Part shown: one piece after another, positions 16,221-23,173 of the stretch | Layout of the letters: each line of letters opens with the position of its first letter | How positions within the stretch are numbered: position 1 is the first letter of the stretch | Made by a program: the position numbers and the translations under genes | Assembly (NCBI GenBank): GCA_021323555.1 | Contig: JAJONP010000045.1 | Location: 1 to 23,173 of the forward strand | From: Gammaproteobacteria bacterium | GTDB lineage: Bacteria; Pseudomonadota; Gammaproteobacteria; DSM-16500 | Direction of reading: 5' to 3' | DNA: 23,173 nt | Notes under the pieces: model-generated | Told to the model about the DNA's origin: nothing | What the model saw: only the letters and a program-made list of their open reading frames with translations | The model's database searches: none

Positions 16221-16340
16221 ATAAGATTCTCTTTCAAAGTCAATTGATTAATGCAAATGGTTTATTGCCAAAAGTGCCGTACTGTATCAAGAATCAGGAT
16301 AGCCCTACAACTGGATTTAACTTATTAGCTATTAACAATA

Positions 16341-16459
16341 TATTAAGTGTGCTTTTCTACTATAAAAAAATAGCATTAACGTACACATAGTAAGTAAAAA
16401 ATAATTCTATTAAGTGTGCAAATAAGCTATAGTTATATAGTAATTTTGTACACTTATAA
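16341..16459 (+). promoter_or_regulatory. Duplicated inverted-repeat operator upstream of abiE
   Basis: TATTAAGTGTGC occurs at 16341-16352 and again at 16408-16419, and GTACAC(A/T)TA-type half-sites occur at 16381-16389 and 16448-16457. Both distances are exactly 67 bp. Each unit is therefore an inverted repeat (TAAGTGTgC ... GTACAC.TA) with about 28 bases between halves, and the whole unit is tandemly repeated just before abiEi. AbiEi antitoxins are known to repress their own operon by cooperative binding to two long inverted repeats, so this is the expected kind of site. A -10-like TATAGT lies at 16428-16433 inside the second unit, without a clear -35. Confidence 0.6.
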
Positions 16460-16472
16460 AAATAGGCGATCT

Positions 16473-17018
16473 ATGAATAAATTAAAAGCTATTCAGTCCA
16501 TTAGGTATTTTGATCAAAAAGGTAAATTTGTGTTTAGCAAACAGGATATGAGAAAACTATTCCCTGAGGACACTCCAAAAACCCTCGAGGCAGGCTTGAA
16601 TCGGCTGGTGCAATCCGGATTATTGGCTCGCGCCTGCAAGGGAGTGTATGTTAATCCTTATGCAAAAAGCATGGATAGCTATACTATTGAGCATATCGCG
16701 AAAGTATTACGTAGGGGAAAGTATAGCTATGTGAGTTTGGAATCTGCCTTATCTGAATATGGCTTGATTTCTCAAATTCCTATTGACCGCTTGACAATCA
16801 TGACAACGGGAAGAGAAGGTCTTTATAAAACATCCTACGGTATGATTGAATTTACTCATACCAAGCGATCCGTTATTGACATACTAAACTCCTTTCAAAA
16901 GATTAAAGGACGCCCGCTTCGAGTGGCAACCCAAAAAGCAGCTGTACGGGATTTAAAACGTGTTGGTAGAAATATTAATTTATTACACTTAGGAAAGGAT
17001 GACGATGAGCGAAATTGA
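16473..17018 (+). CDS. abiEi: AbiEi-type antitoxin/transcriptional repressor of a type IV toxin-antitoxin system
   Basis: A 181-residue AbiEi-like protein with an N-terminal winged helix (about 1-65: AIQSIRYFDQKGKFVFSKQD, then LEAGLNRLVQSGLLARACKGVYVN) and a C-terminal domain containing SYVSLESALSEYGLISQIP and the positively charged LRVATQKAAVRDLKRVG. AbiEi represses the operon and counteracts the AbiEii nucleotidyltransferase without binding it, hence type IV. The frame is open from 16416, but ATG 16473 (MNKLKAIQSI) fits the domain start and avoids translating the operator region. The gene overlaps abiEii by 14 bp. It is shorter than many AbiEi proteins, like other compact versions. Confidence 0.85.
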   Translation: MNKLKAIQSIRYFDQKGKFVFSKQDMRKLFPEDTPKTLEAGLNRLVQSGLLARACKGVYVNPYAKSMDSYTIEHIAKVLRRGKYSYVSLESALSEYGLISQIPIDRLTIMTTGREGLYKTSYGMIEFTHTKRSVIDILNSFQKIKGRPLRVATQKAAVRDLKRVGRNINLLHLGKDDDERN

Positions 17019-17889
17019 AAATTTTAATCACTTCATAGAACAAGTAATGAAAAGTAAAAATCTAGCGCACATGCGTCCTGTTATTGCAAAAGAATTATTG
17101 CATTATGATATTTTATTTTCTTTAGAACAAAGCGGGCTGCTTGATGATTTAACATTTCAAGGTGGAACTAGCTTGCGTCTTTGCTATGGCGCGCCACGTT
17201 TTAGTGAGGATTTAGATTTTGTTGGAGGGCGGGAATTTTCTACTGCTCATGTACTTGGCATTAAAAAATGCATTGAAAAATATATTGGTGAAAGATACGG
17301 TCTTGAGATTATTGTTAAAGGACCTAAAAAAGTGGCCTCTCAATCTGATTATACGGATATTAAAGTGAATAAATGGCAAGTAAAAATTACCACTTCTCCT
17401 GAGAGAAAAGACTTACCTAAACAAACTATTAAACTTGAAATTGTAAATGTTCCTGCCTATTCACGTACGCCACTCGCTTTACAACAAAATTATGAATTTT
17501 TACCCGATGGCTACGAAGATATGCTTATTATGACAGAAACACTTGATGAAATTATGGCAGATAAAATTATTTCATTAGTTAATTGCCAAAAATACATCCG
17601 ACATCGCGATATATGGGATCTGCGCTGGCTAAAACAGCATGATGCAAAAATTAATAAAAATTATATTCTTTCTAAAATTAAAGACTATGAAATTGAGGAT
17701 TATCAAAAAAAACTGAAAAACATGATCAATCAATTGGATGATATTGTTCGAAGCAAAGCATTTATAGATGAAATGTCACGCTTTCTTCCGATGGATGTGC
17801 AGGAACGCACATTTAAAAAAGATAAATTCATTGATTTTTTGATTAGTGAAGATAAGATGTTATTACAAGCCGTTAATAAAATATTATAA
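17005..17889 (+). CDS. abiEii: AbiEii-type nucleotidyltransferase toxin
   Basis: The toxin of the AbiE system, a DUF1814-family nucleotidyltransferase (related enzymes modify tRNA ends or use GTP), bacteriostatic and able to abort phage infection. The 294-residue product has the fold's core motif FQGGTSLRL (51-59) followed by RFSEDLDFV with both catalytic Asp residues (D69, D71). Further blocks TLDEIMADKIISLVN and IRHRDIWDLRWL are typical of AbiEii. All motifs are intact, so the toxin appears functional. ATG 17005 is preferred over ATG 16999 because AGGAAAGG lies 7 bases before it and directly abuts the earlier one. The 14-bp overlap with abiEi implies coupled translation. Confidence 0.88.
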   Translation: MSEIENFNHFIEQVMKSKNLAHMRPVIAKELLHYDILFSLEQSGLLDDLTFQGGTSLRLCYGAPRFSEDLDFVGGREFSTAHVLGIKKCIEKYIGERYGLEIIVKGPKKVASQSDYTDIKVNKWQVKITTSPERKDLPKQTIKLEIVNVPAYSRTPLALQQNYEFLPDGYEDMLIMTETLDEIMADKIISLVNCQKYIRHRDIWDLRWLKQHDAKINKNYILSKIKDYEIEDYQKKLKNMINQLDDIVRSKAFIDEMSRFLPMDVQERTFKKDKFIDFLISEDKMLLQAVNKIL

Positions 17890-17913
17890 CTACTTTTATA
17901 GAAGGTTGCTTGT

Positions 17914-18225
17914 ATGTATAAGATTTGTTTTTACGTGCCTGAAACACACTTAGAAGAAGTGAAAAATGCTATGTTTGCTCAAGGCGCAGGTAAAATAGGT
18001 GATTACAGTTGTTGTGCCTGGCAAGTATTGGGTGAAGGACAATTTTTACCGCTGGCAGGAAGTCACGCTTTTGTGGGTAAAAAAAATCAATTAGAGAAAT
18101 TAGCTGAATACAAGGTTGAAATGGTCTGTTCGGCACCCTTTATCCATCACGTTATTGAAGCACTTAAAAATACACACCCTTATGAAGAGGTTGCGTATCA
18201 AGTATGGCGTGTAGAAGAATTTTAA
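17914..18225 (+). CDS. Stand-alone NIF3/YqfO-like domain protein (CutA/PII-like fold)
   Basis: A 103-residue protein matching the small insertion domain of YqfO/NIF3 proteins, which exists alone in many proteobacteria. Signature elements are YKICFYVPETHLEEVKNAMF, GAGKIGDYSCCAWQVLGEGQF, and the end ALKNTHPYEEVAYQVWRVEE, where HPYEE is shared with CutA-like folds. Function is not established; a role in metal or small-ligand binding has been proposed for relatives. It begins 24 bp after abiEii on the same strand, with GAAGG upstream of its ATG, but is an ordinary chromosomal gene in related bacteria, so the closeness to abiE is probably accidental. Element copy B begins 17 bp after its stop. Confidence 0.82.
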   Translation: MYKICFYVPETHLEEVKNAMFAQGAGKIGDYSCCAWQVLGEGQFLPLAGSHAFVGKKNQLEKLAEYKVEMVCSAPFIHHVIEALKNTHPYEEVAYQVWRVEEF

Positions 18226-18242
18226 TTAGCAAATGGTTCACA

Positions 18243-18400
18243 GGGCTTTTGACTTTACGCAAAAAGTTCGGATTTGAGCCAAGGGCGTGCGAAAATTTTA
18301 TAAAAATAGCGCAGCATACACTTGTGTGTGAGTACATTTTTATAAAATTTTCGCACGAGATTGGCCAAATACGAACTTTGTCTATTAAGACGTAAACAGT
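18243..18400 (-). mobile_element. MITE-like 158-bp palindromic element, copy B
   Basis: The reverse complement matches copy A (12793-12950) over the same 158 bases with about 8 differences, four of them in the central loop. The inner arms 18286-18307 and 18336-18357 are perfectly complementary over 22 bases. It fills the gap between the convergent NIF3-like gene and the cupin gene, where its long hairpin could also act as a transcription barrier. No target-site duplication is evident: flanks of the two copies differ beyond a short CAGGG/CCCC-like edge, so the exact ends are uncertain by a few bases. Confidence 0.75.
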
Positions 18401-18410
18401 TAAAATATAT

Positions 18411-18773
18411 TTACTTTAGTTCAATAACGAATAGTGTAATAGGATGTCCGCTAATGTTTTCATCAGAGTGTAATTCTCCAGGGATATCTTTAGTTAAGTA
18501 ATATGCATGGCCTTTTTCCAATTTTAAAAAATGAGATTTTCCCTGATCATTCACGACCTTAAGTGTGCCACTGTTTAGCGGAATAACCACCCTATTATAT
18601 TCATGCCGATGCATTTTAAGTGCTTGACCGCTACTCGGATAAATGATCGTCTGCCAAACATTCACTTCTTTATTAGAAAACTCTGGAATACGAGTAGTTC
18701 CAACAGCCGCCCACGAAAAAGTAGAGATTAAAATAACAAAGAAGGTAATTATTAATCTAATAGAGTGTTTCAT
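18411..18773 (-). CDS. Secreted small cupin-fold protein
   Basis: A 120-residue protein with a clear Sec signal peptide (MKHSIRLIITFFVILISTFS, cleavage likely near SWA-AVG around residue 23). A single cupin barrel follows. The motif region KMHRHEYNRVVIPLNSGTLK (H-x-H then a later residue) and GHAYYLTKDIPGELHSDEN place His residues where cupins bind a metal. Mature size is about 97 residues. Periplasmic cupins of this kind have no assigned function, and the neighbours (element copy B and, divergently, the LD-carboxypeptidase gene) give no clue. The start has only a weak purine stretch (AAGGAAAAAA) before it. Confidence 0.7.
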   Translation of the reverse strand: MKHSIRLIITFFVILISTFSWAAVGTTRIPEFSNKEVNVWQTIIYPSSGQALKMHRHEYNRVVIPLNSGTLKVVNDQGKSHFLKLEKGHAYYLTKDIPGELHSDENISGHPITLFVIELK

Positions 18774-18962
18774 AAATTTTTTTCCTTATTCTATTTCGTC
18801 AATACTTGCTTTTTTCTATTAATCACAAGCTAATTCATCCATTCTATATATCCTTATGATAGTAGACAATAAGAATATAAAAAGACATCAATACAATAAA
18901 GCATTGGCTCAAAGAAGTAGATATAATAAATATTTTAATGTGTTTCAGCTATTGGAGTGGGC

Positions 18963-19862
18963 ATGAAAAAACTTCCTGTATTAAAAGCAGGTGACAACGT
19001 TGAAATTATTGCCCCTGCATCTCGGTGTTCTGATGTGCAATTAAAAGAACTTAAAGAATTACTCCTTTCTTGGCAATTGAACCCTATCTTACCAGGCGAT
19101 ATTTTTGGCGATGATTTATTATGCGCTAATACAGATGAAATGCGTTTTCAATTTTTAAGAAATGCTTTAATAAATCCCAAAACAAAAGCCATTATTTGCG
19201 CGCGTGGGGGCTATGGTTGTATGCGTTTAATTCCAGAATTGATAAAGATGCGTCCGCCGCCTGAGGTTAAGTTATTTGTCGGAATGAGTGATATCACTGC
19301 CTTGAATTTATATTTGCAGCAGCAATGGCAATGGCCAGTGCTTCATGGTGCACCTATCATTGCTAAATTCTCACCTGAATCTATTACAGCAGTAAAATCT
19401 ATTTTATTAGGTGAAGTTGAACGTATAGAATTCGCTGGATTGCCCCTTAATATAGCTGCAGAAGAAAATCATCTCATTAAAACGAGCGTAACGGGCGGCA
19501 ATTTGAGTTTAGTACAGGCAAGTATTGGCACAAAATGGCAATTGGATGGAAATAATAAAATTATTTTTTTAGAAGAAATCGGGGAGCGAGGATATCGAGT
19601 CGACCGCATGTTGGAACATTTGCGGCAAGCGGGCATCTTTAAAAAGGCAAAAGCTATTGTATTCGGTGATTTTACTGGAGGAAAAGAACCCGATGGTTCA
19701 TATTTGATTAAGCCAGTGTTAGAGCGCTTTGCTAAAAATTGTAAACTTCCTGTCGTAAAAGTAGACGGTATAGGCCATGGATACACTAACTTTCCTCTGC
19801 CGCTCGGCACAGAGGGGGGACTACAATTAGGACACGAAATTAAATTAACGTGCTTTAGATAG
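18963..19862 (+). CDS. ldcA: LD-carboxypeptidase (peptidase S66, LdcA/MccF-like)
   Basis: A 299-residue serine peptidase of family S66. Typical members remove the terminal D-Ala from tetrapeptides during murein recycling in the cytoplasm; MccF relatives cleave microcin C. The family's catalytic triad can be placed as Ser109 in FVGMSDITAL, Glu204 in IIFLEEIGERGYRVDRML and His272 in GIGHGYTNFPLPLG, with ARGGYGCMRLIP as the conserved loop before the nucleophile. ATG 18963 is chosen (GGAG lies 5 bases before it) over an in-frame GTG at 18957 that overlaps this ribosome binding site. There is no signal peptide, consistent with a cytoplasmic enzyme. Standing alone, murein recycling is the more likely role. 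Confidence 0.88.
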   Translation: MKKLPVLKAGDNVEIIAPASRCSDVQLKELKELLLSWQLNPILPGDIFGDDLLCANTDEMRFQFLRNALINPKTKAIICARGGYGCMRLIPELIKMRPPPEVKLFVGMSDITALNLYLQQQWQWPVLHGAPIIAKFSPESITAVKSILLGEVERIEFAGLPLNIAAEENHLIKTSVTGGNLSLVQASIGTKWQLDGNNKIIFLEEIGERGYRVDRMLEHLRQAGIFKKAKAIVFGDFTGGKEPDGSYLIKPVLERFAKNCKLPVVKVDGIGHGYTNFPLPLGTEGGLQLGHEIKLTCFR

Positions 19863-19945
19863 TTTATTCGTTTTTTGTGATGATTAACTTAAATTGATAG
19901 ATTATAATATTTATTGTTTTCCTAACCACATAGAAAAGGATGTTT

Positions 19946-20320
19946 ATGCGATATAAAATTTTTCCTGTTTTTTTATTGTTTTTGAGTTTGAATTGCTTTG
20001 GCGAACCCGATTTTGCAGGCGTCTATAATTGCAAGGGATTTGATCCTTATATCAATAAGGTTTATTCAGGAAAAATACAAATTGCTCACTATAACACTGT
20101 TTATAATGTAGCAATGCAGTATGATACAGGGGAAAAATCGATAGGTACTGCTGGAATATGGGATAACGAAACAATTGCAGTCGTATTTCAAAACACGCAT
20201 GACCCAAAAATAGCTGGACTTGAGCGATATTCTTATAGTAAAGATCATAAAAAAATTCAGGGATATTGGGTTTATTTAGGAAAAGATAAATTAGGCAAGG
20301 AAGTGTGTGAAAAGGAATAA
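19946..20320 (+). CDS. Small secreted protein of unknown function
   Basis: A 124-residue protein with a signal peptide (MRYKIFPVFLLFLSLNCFGE; the hydrophobic core is FPVFLLFLSL). The mature part starts PDFAGVYNCKGFDPY and is rich in Tyr, Lys and Gly with beta-strand-like alternation (KIQIAHYNTVYNVAMQYDTG, GIWDNETIAVVFQN, KKIQGYWVYLGKDKLG). The Cys in VYNCKG and the one near the end (EVCEKE) could form a disulfide. The overall look is that of a small periplasmic lipocalin-like or single-sheet protein, but I do not recognise the family. ATG 19946 is preferred to 19940 because AAAAGGA lies at normal distance from it. It follows ldcA by 83 bp. Confidence 0.7.
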   Translation: MRYKIFPVFLLFLSLNCFGEPDFAGVYNCKGFDPYINKVYSGKIQIAHYNTVYNVAMQYDTGEKSIGTAGIWDNETIAVVFQNTHDPKIAGLERYSYSKDHKKIQGYWVYLGKDKLGKEVCEKE

Positions 20321-20342
20321 ATAATAAGGCAACAGGTGAGTT

Positions 20343-20365
20343 CTTCTCTAGAAACGGTCATTTTT
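20343..20365. repeat. Short intergenic repeat, copy 2 (CTTCTCTAGAAACGG type)
   Basis: CTTCTCTAGAAACGGTCATT followed by TTT matches 5454-5476 in 22 of 23 bases and has the same orientation. It lies in the 188-bp gap between two convergent genes. No element boundary is visible beyond the shared 23 bases. Confidence 0.5.
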
Positions 20366-20437
20366 ATTCAACGCAAGGGGGTACCTTTCAATTAACTTCT
20401 CCCTATTTAGGATAAATAAAAAAGTTAATTTCGGTTG

Positions 20438-20463
20438 TTTAACCCCGCACAGCGGGGGTTAAA
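20438..20463. terminator. GC-rich hairpin between convergent genes
   Basis: TTTAACCCCGC (20438-20448) pairs with GCGGGGGTTAAA (20452-20463) with one bulged base and a 3-base loop. It is by far the most stable short hairpin in this gap. Neither side has a proper T run, so it is not a textbook rho-independent terminator, but its position between the convergent secreted-protein gene and ddpX suggests termination or 3'-end protection. A weaker inverted repeat, AATTAACTT/AAGTTAATT, lies just before it (20390-20398 and 20422-20430). Confidence 0.45.
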
Positions 20464-20508
20464 TTGCTGACTTATTACATAATAAGGTGATAGATTATTT
20501 GAGACTGT

Positions 20509-21186
20509 TCATTTCACTGGAAAATCAAAATACGTTTCAGGAAAAGGTTCTTCTTTAAGCCTGAAATCCCACCATTCTTTTTCATAAGGGATAAAACCAG
20601 CTTGTTGCATGAGATCGCGTAACATTAATCGGTTTTTACGCGGCTCACCTTGGATATGCTCAGACAAAGCATGTGATAATTCGTCCATAAAATCAAAATG
20701 TGTTCCCATCGCCAGTTCTTTAGACGGCTGATCAAGATGCACGATGGTTAAATCGACAGTGCTGCCTCGTGAATGCCCTGATTTTTCTGCGACATACCCG
20801 AGTGTAAAAACATCAGCCTTATCAACGCGCGGGTAATAATGCAATTTCATTTTCTGATCAGCTGGATCTTTACTCCAGGCAATAAAATCATTCACAGCAG
20901 TTTGTGGGCGATAGCAATCAAACACTTTGAGGCTTAATGATTGTTGATTCAATTTTTTTTGAACATTGGCCAATGCCATTGCAGCTTGTCTTGTCAAAAT
21001 ACATCGCGGTAATTCATAGCCTGCAATAGGCCTACCGATAAAATTATCATGTGTTAAATATTTCATGTCTTGAATAATGCTAGGATCAATTTCTTTTAAG
21101 TAAACAAAACCATTGGGTAATGCCATAAGCGAACTCATAAAAAAAATCATATAAAAAGTGACTATAATGATACTATATTTTTTCAT
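20509..21186 (-). CDS. ddpX: D-alanyl-D-alanine dipeptidase (VanX/DdpX family, peptidase M15D)
   Basis: A 225-residue zinc peptidase with an N-terminal signal peptide or anchor (about 1-22). It should cleave free D-Ala-D-Ala in the periplasm. Conserved features are DCYRPQTAV (Arg93, substrate binding), SGHSRGSTVDLTI (zinc ligands His138 and Asp145), GTHFDFMDELSH, and the C-terminal E204-W-W motif with catalytic Glu204, then YFDFPVK as in enterococcal VanX. The residue after EWW, normally the third zinc ligand His, is Asp207 (codon GAT). Either Asp serves as ligand or activity is changed. AGGTGA precedes the ATG. The gap to dps upstream is 12 bp, so the two are probably cotranscribed. No van regulatory genes are present. 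Confidence 0.85.
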   Translation of the reverse strand: MKKYSIIIVTFYMIFFMSSLMALPNGFVYLKEIDPSIIQDMKYLTHDNFIGRPIAGYELPRCILTRQAAMALANVQKKLNQQSLSLKVFDCYRPQTAVNDFIAWSKDPADQKMKLHYYPRVDKADVFTLGYVAEKSGHSRGSTVDLTIVHLDQPSKELAMGTHFDFMDELSHALSEHIQGEPRKNRLMLRDLMQQAGFIPYEKEWWDFRLKEEPFPETYFDFPVK

Positions 21187-21198
21187 AGGTTTATCACC

Positions 21199-21669
21199 TT
21201 ATTTTAATAAAGTACTCCTAAGCATCCATGCCGTTTTCTCGTGTTCTTTTAATCGTTGAATAAGTAAATCTGCCGTGCCTTCATCTTGTGCTTGTTGTGC
21301 TTTAGTGATGATGCTAGTGAGATGATCAATCATGATCTCATGGTCTTGTAGTAATTTTTCTATCATTGTCTCGGCATTTAATTCAGTTGTCACTTCTTTC
21401 AGTGAAGATAAATTAGAAAACTGCGAAAAAGAAGCAGGCGTGTAACAACCTAACGCACGAATACGTTCGGCAATATCATCCACTGCTATCGCTAATGCTT
21501 GATACTGCTCTTCAAACATTTTATGTAAAAAATAAAATTGGAGGCCTTTGACATTCCAATGAAAATTTTGTGTTTTGAGATAGAGTAGATAAGTGTCTGC
21601 AAGACAGTGTATTAATTCATCGGCCACTTTATGTGTGTCAGGGGTTTTAACAGCAGTAACATGTTGCAT
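21199..21669 (-). CDS. dps: Dps-family ferritin-like DNA-protection protein
   Basis: A 156-residue miniferritin that forms a 12-subunit shell, oxidises iron with peroxide and stores it; many members also bind DNA. The between-subunit ferroxidase ligands are recognisable: His37 in NFHWNVKG, His49 and Glu53 in LHKMFEEQY, and Asp64 with the DDIAERIRALG motif. The C-terminal EHEKTAWMLRSTL helix is typical. The N-terminal tail is short with few Lys, so DNA binding may be weak. GGAGAG precedes the ATG. It is followed after 12 bp by ddpX; the upstream gap to rho is 57 bp and contains the imperfect repeat AGAAT...ATTCT, which I do not assign to any regulator. Confidence 0.93.
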   Translation of the reverse strand: MQHVTAVKTPDTHKVADELIHCLADTYLLYLKTQNFHWNVKGLQFYFLHKMFEEQYQALAIAVDDIAERIRALGCYTPASFSQFSNLSSLKEVTTELNAETMIEKLLQDHEIMIDHLTSIITKAQQAQDEGTADLLIQRLKEHEKTAWMLRSTLLK

Positions 21670-21726
21670 AGGATACTCTCCAAAATGAAACTGTTAGAAT
21701 TGAATCTCTATTCTATCACTGTTATT

Positions 21727-22983
21727 TTATCTTTTCATAGAATCAAAAAAATCTTCATTAATTTTTGTAGCTTTCAAGCGGTCGAGTAAAAACTCAAGCG
21801 CTGGAAGATCATCCATAGGATTTAAAAGTTTACGTAAAATCCACATTTTTTGCATTTTTTCTTGTGATACCAATAATTCTTCTCGACGAGTGCCTGATCG
21901 GCTGATGTTAATGGCAGGAAAGATACGTTTCTCAGCCGCACGTCGTTCTAAATGCATTTCCATATTACCTGTACTCTTGAATTCTTCATAAATTACATCG
22001 TCCATCTTCGATCCTGTATCGACAAGCGCAGTCGCAATAATAGTTAAACTACCCCCTTCTTCAATATTACGCGCCGCACCAAAAAAACGCTTGGGACGTT
22101 GGAGCGCATTGGCATCCACACCCCCTGTGAGGACTTTGCCAGAGGCAGGAACAACAGTATTGTAGGCTCGCGCTAAACGAGTAATAGAATCCAGCAAGAT
22201 AACAACATCGCGTTTATGCTCAACTAAACGTTTCGCTTTTTCGATGACCATTTCTGCTACTTGGACATGACGGCTGGCAGGTTCATCAAATGTACTGGCA
22301 ATCACTTCGCCACGAACTGAGCGAGCCATTTCTGTCACTTCTTCAGGGCGTTCATCAATTAACAATACCATTAAGTGACATTCGGGATGATTTTGCGCAA
22401 TGGAGTGTGCAATATTTTGTAGCATCATAGTCTTGCCGGCTTTAGGTGGTGAGACAATCAAGCCACGTTGTCCCTTGCCTATCGGTGACACTAAATCAAT
22501 AACGCGAGCAGTAATATCTTCAGTGCTGCCATTGCCGCATTCCATTTCTAAAATTTCATTAGCAAATAAAGGTGTTAGATTTTCAAAAAGGACTTTGGAT
22601 TTTGCATTTTCTGGTGTGTCAAAATTAATATGATCTACTTTTAAAAGGGCAAAATAGCGTTCGCCCTCTTTAGGCGGACGAATTTTTCCAGAAATAGTAT
22701 CTCCCGTACGTAGATTAAAACGTCTAATTTGACTGGGTGATACATAAATATCATCAGGCCCTGCTAAATAAGAACCTTCTGCTGAGCGAAGAAACCCAAA
22801 ACCGTCTTGAAGTATTTCAAGAACACCATCTCCAGAAATATCTTCGCCTCTTTTTGCATGTGCATTTAAAATGGCAAAAATAATGTCTTGCTTGCGTGAG
22901 CGAGCCATATTTTGAAGGTTGTACTCGGCGGAAAGTGTAACTAGTTCAGCAGCCGTTTTTTTCTTAAGTTCGGTTAGATTCAT
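21727..22983 (-). CDS. rho: Transcription termination factor Rho
   Basis: Hexameric RNA helicase that ends transcription at rho-dependent sites. The 418-residue product matches E. coli Rho in length (419). The N-terminal domain ([20 protein letters not shown], then [11 protein letters not shown]) and the OB-fold RNA-binding region precede the ATPase with Walker A SPPKAGKT, Walker [17 protein letters not shown]-loop [20 protein letters not shown] and the R-loop region. The canonical MNLTELK start (22983) is chosen; an in-frame ATG two codons earlier (22989) is equally possible, as neither has a good ribosome binding site. The gene stands alone, with trxA, its frequent upstream neighbour, not visible in the remaining 184 bp. 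Rho usually autoregulates by attenuation in its leader. Confidence 0.97.
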   Translation of the reverse strand: MNLTELKKKTAAELVTLSAEYNLQNMARSRKQDIIFAILNAHAKRGEDISGDGVLEILQDGFGFLRSAEGSYLAGPDDIYVSPSQIRRFNLRTGDTISGKIRPPKEGERYFALLKVDHINFDTPENAKSKVLFENLTPLFANEILEMECGNGSTEDITARVIDLVSPIGKGQRGLIVSPPKAGKTMMLQNIAHSIAQNHPECHLMVLLIDERPEEVTEMARSVRGEVIASTFDEPASRHVQVAEMVIEKAKRLVEHKRDVVILLDSITRLARAYNTVVPASGKVLTGGVDANALQRPKRFFGAARNIEEGGSLTIIATALVDTGSKMDDVIYEEFKSTGNMEMHLERRAAEKRIFPAINISRSGTRREELLVSQEKMQKMWILRKLLNPMDDLPALEFLLDRLKATKINEDFFDSMKR

Positions 22984-23173
22984 GCTCATGGTATTTTATG
23001 CCTGTGATAGAGTTAAAACTGACAAGTTCCTGGTTATTGATGATATGGCGCAATTTTCTTAATGCGTTTTCCCGTAAAAAAATATTAATTTTCTTTAGCA
23101 TTCTGGAGTGCCAAAATTTTGGGAAGCTAAAACCAAAAATACAGTTGAAACGACACTGTCAGAATGAAATGAT
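22984..23173. other. Upstream region of rho, no gene seen
   Basis: This 190-bp segment to the window edge should hold the rho promoter and leader. I see no open frame with a recognisable product, no strong hairpin and no clear -35/-10 pair. The sequence is AT-rich with several T tracts on the plus strand (ATATTAATTTTCTTTAG). Confidence 0.35.

Noticed and set aside
16473..18225. NIF3-like gene as a third component of the abiE system
   Set aside because: It follows abiEii by 24 bp, but the family is a common stand-alone chromosomal gene and nothing in its sequence links it to toxin-antitoxin function.
20438..20463. Textbook rho-independent terminator
   Set aside because: The stem is strong but neither side is followed by a T run, so it is listed only as a hairpin with possible termination role.
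20509..21186. Vancomycin-resistance locus
   Set aside because: There is a VanX-family gene but no vanH, vanA-type ligase or two-component genes nearby; the neighbour is dps. Murein recycling or unknown use is more likely.

Overview
The window looks like chromosomal DNA of an AT-rich gammaproteobacterium. The proteins are close to E. coli relatives (PutP, Der, NDK, Rho, RlmN, RNase HII), the hisS-yfgM-bamB-der block is the typical gammaproteobacterial order, and there is a Kdo transferase for lipopolysaccharide. Low GC, an MtaD deaminase and shrunken or relic genes would suit the Legionellales (Coxiella/Legionella-like). That placement is inference; no rRNA or tRNA gene is present to confirm it.

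Layout. 1-510: a short unexplained stretch, then an orphan HigA-type antitoxin (-) directly behind rnhB. 511-5089: rnhB (-) divergent from putP (+), which converges on waaA (-); waaA is divergent from rpe and a VOC-fold gene (+). 5182-5436: a small Asn/Gln/Pro-rich gene with its own promoter-like -10, strong ribosome binding site and a strong terminator. 5532-10654: one minus-strand operon rodZ-hisS-yfgM-bamB-der (gaps of 17, 21 and 10 bp, then a 4-bp overlap). It combines cell shape, tRNA charging, outer-membrane protein assembly and ribosome assembly. RodZ stops where its periplasmic domain should begin. 10774-12721: an orphan BrnA antitoxin with a truncated brnT frame, then rlmN and ndk, all minus.

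12793-18400: two near-identical 158-bp palindromic elements in opposite orientation bracket about 5.3 kb. That interval holds csbD, an AAA/DUF4143 ATPase, mtaD, an intact abiEi-abiEii type IV toxin-antitoxin pair with a duplicated operator-like upstream region, and a small NIF3-like gene. Fragments of the same element lie at 2644 and 5474.

18411-23173: a secreted cupin (-), an LD-carboxypeptidase (+), a small secreted protein (+), a dps-ddpX pair (-) and rho (-).

The theme is a conserved housekeeping backbone with small accessory units inserted or decaying between genes. Of three toxin-antitoxin loci only abiE is complete. brnA keeps a readable 47-codon tail of its toxin, and higA perhaps only the last few codons of its toxin. 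Both orphan antitoxins sit directly after the stop codon of a housekeeping gene. The palindromic repeat family is probably non-autonomous and mobile.
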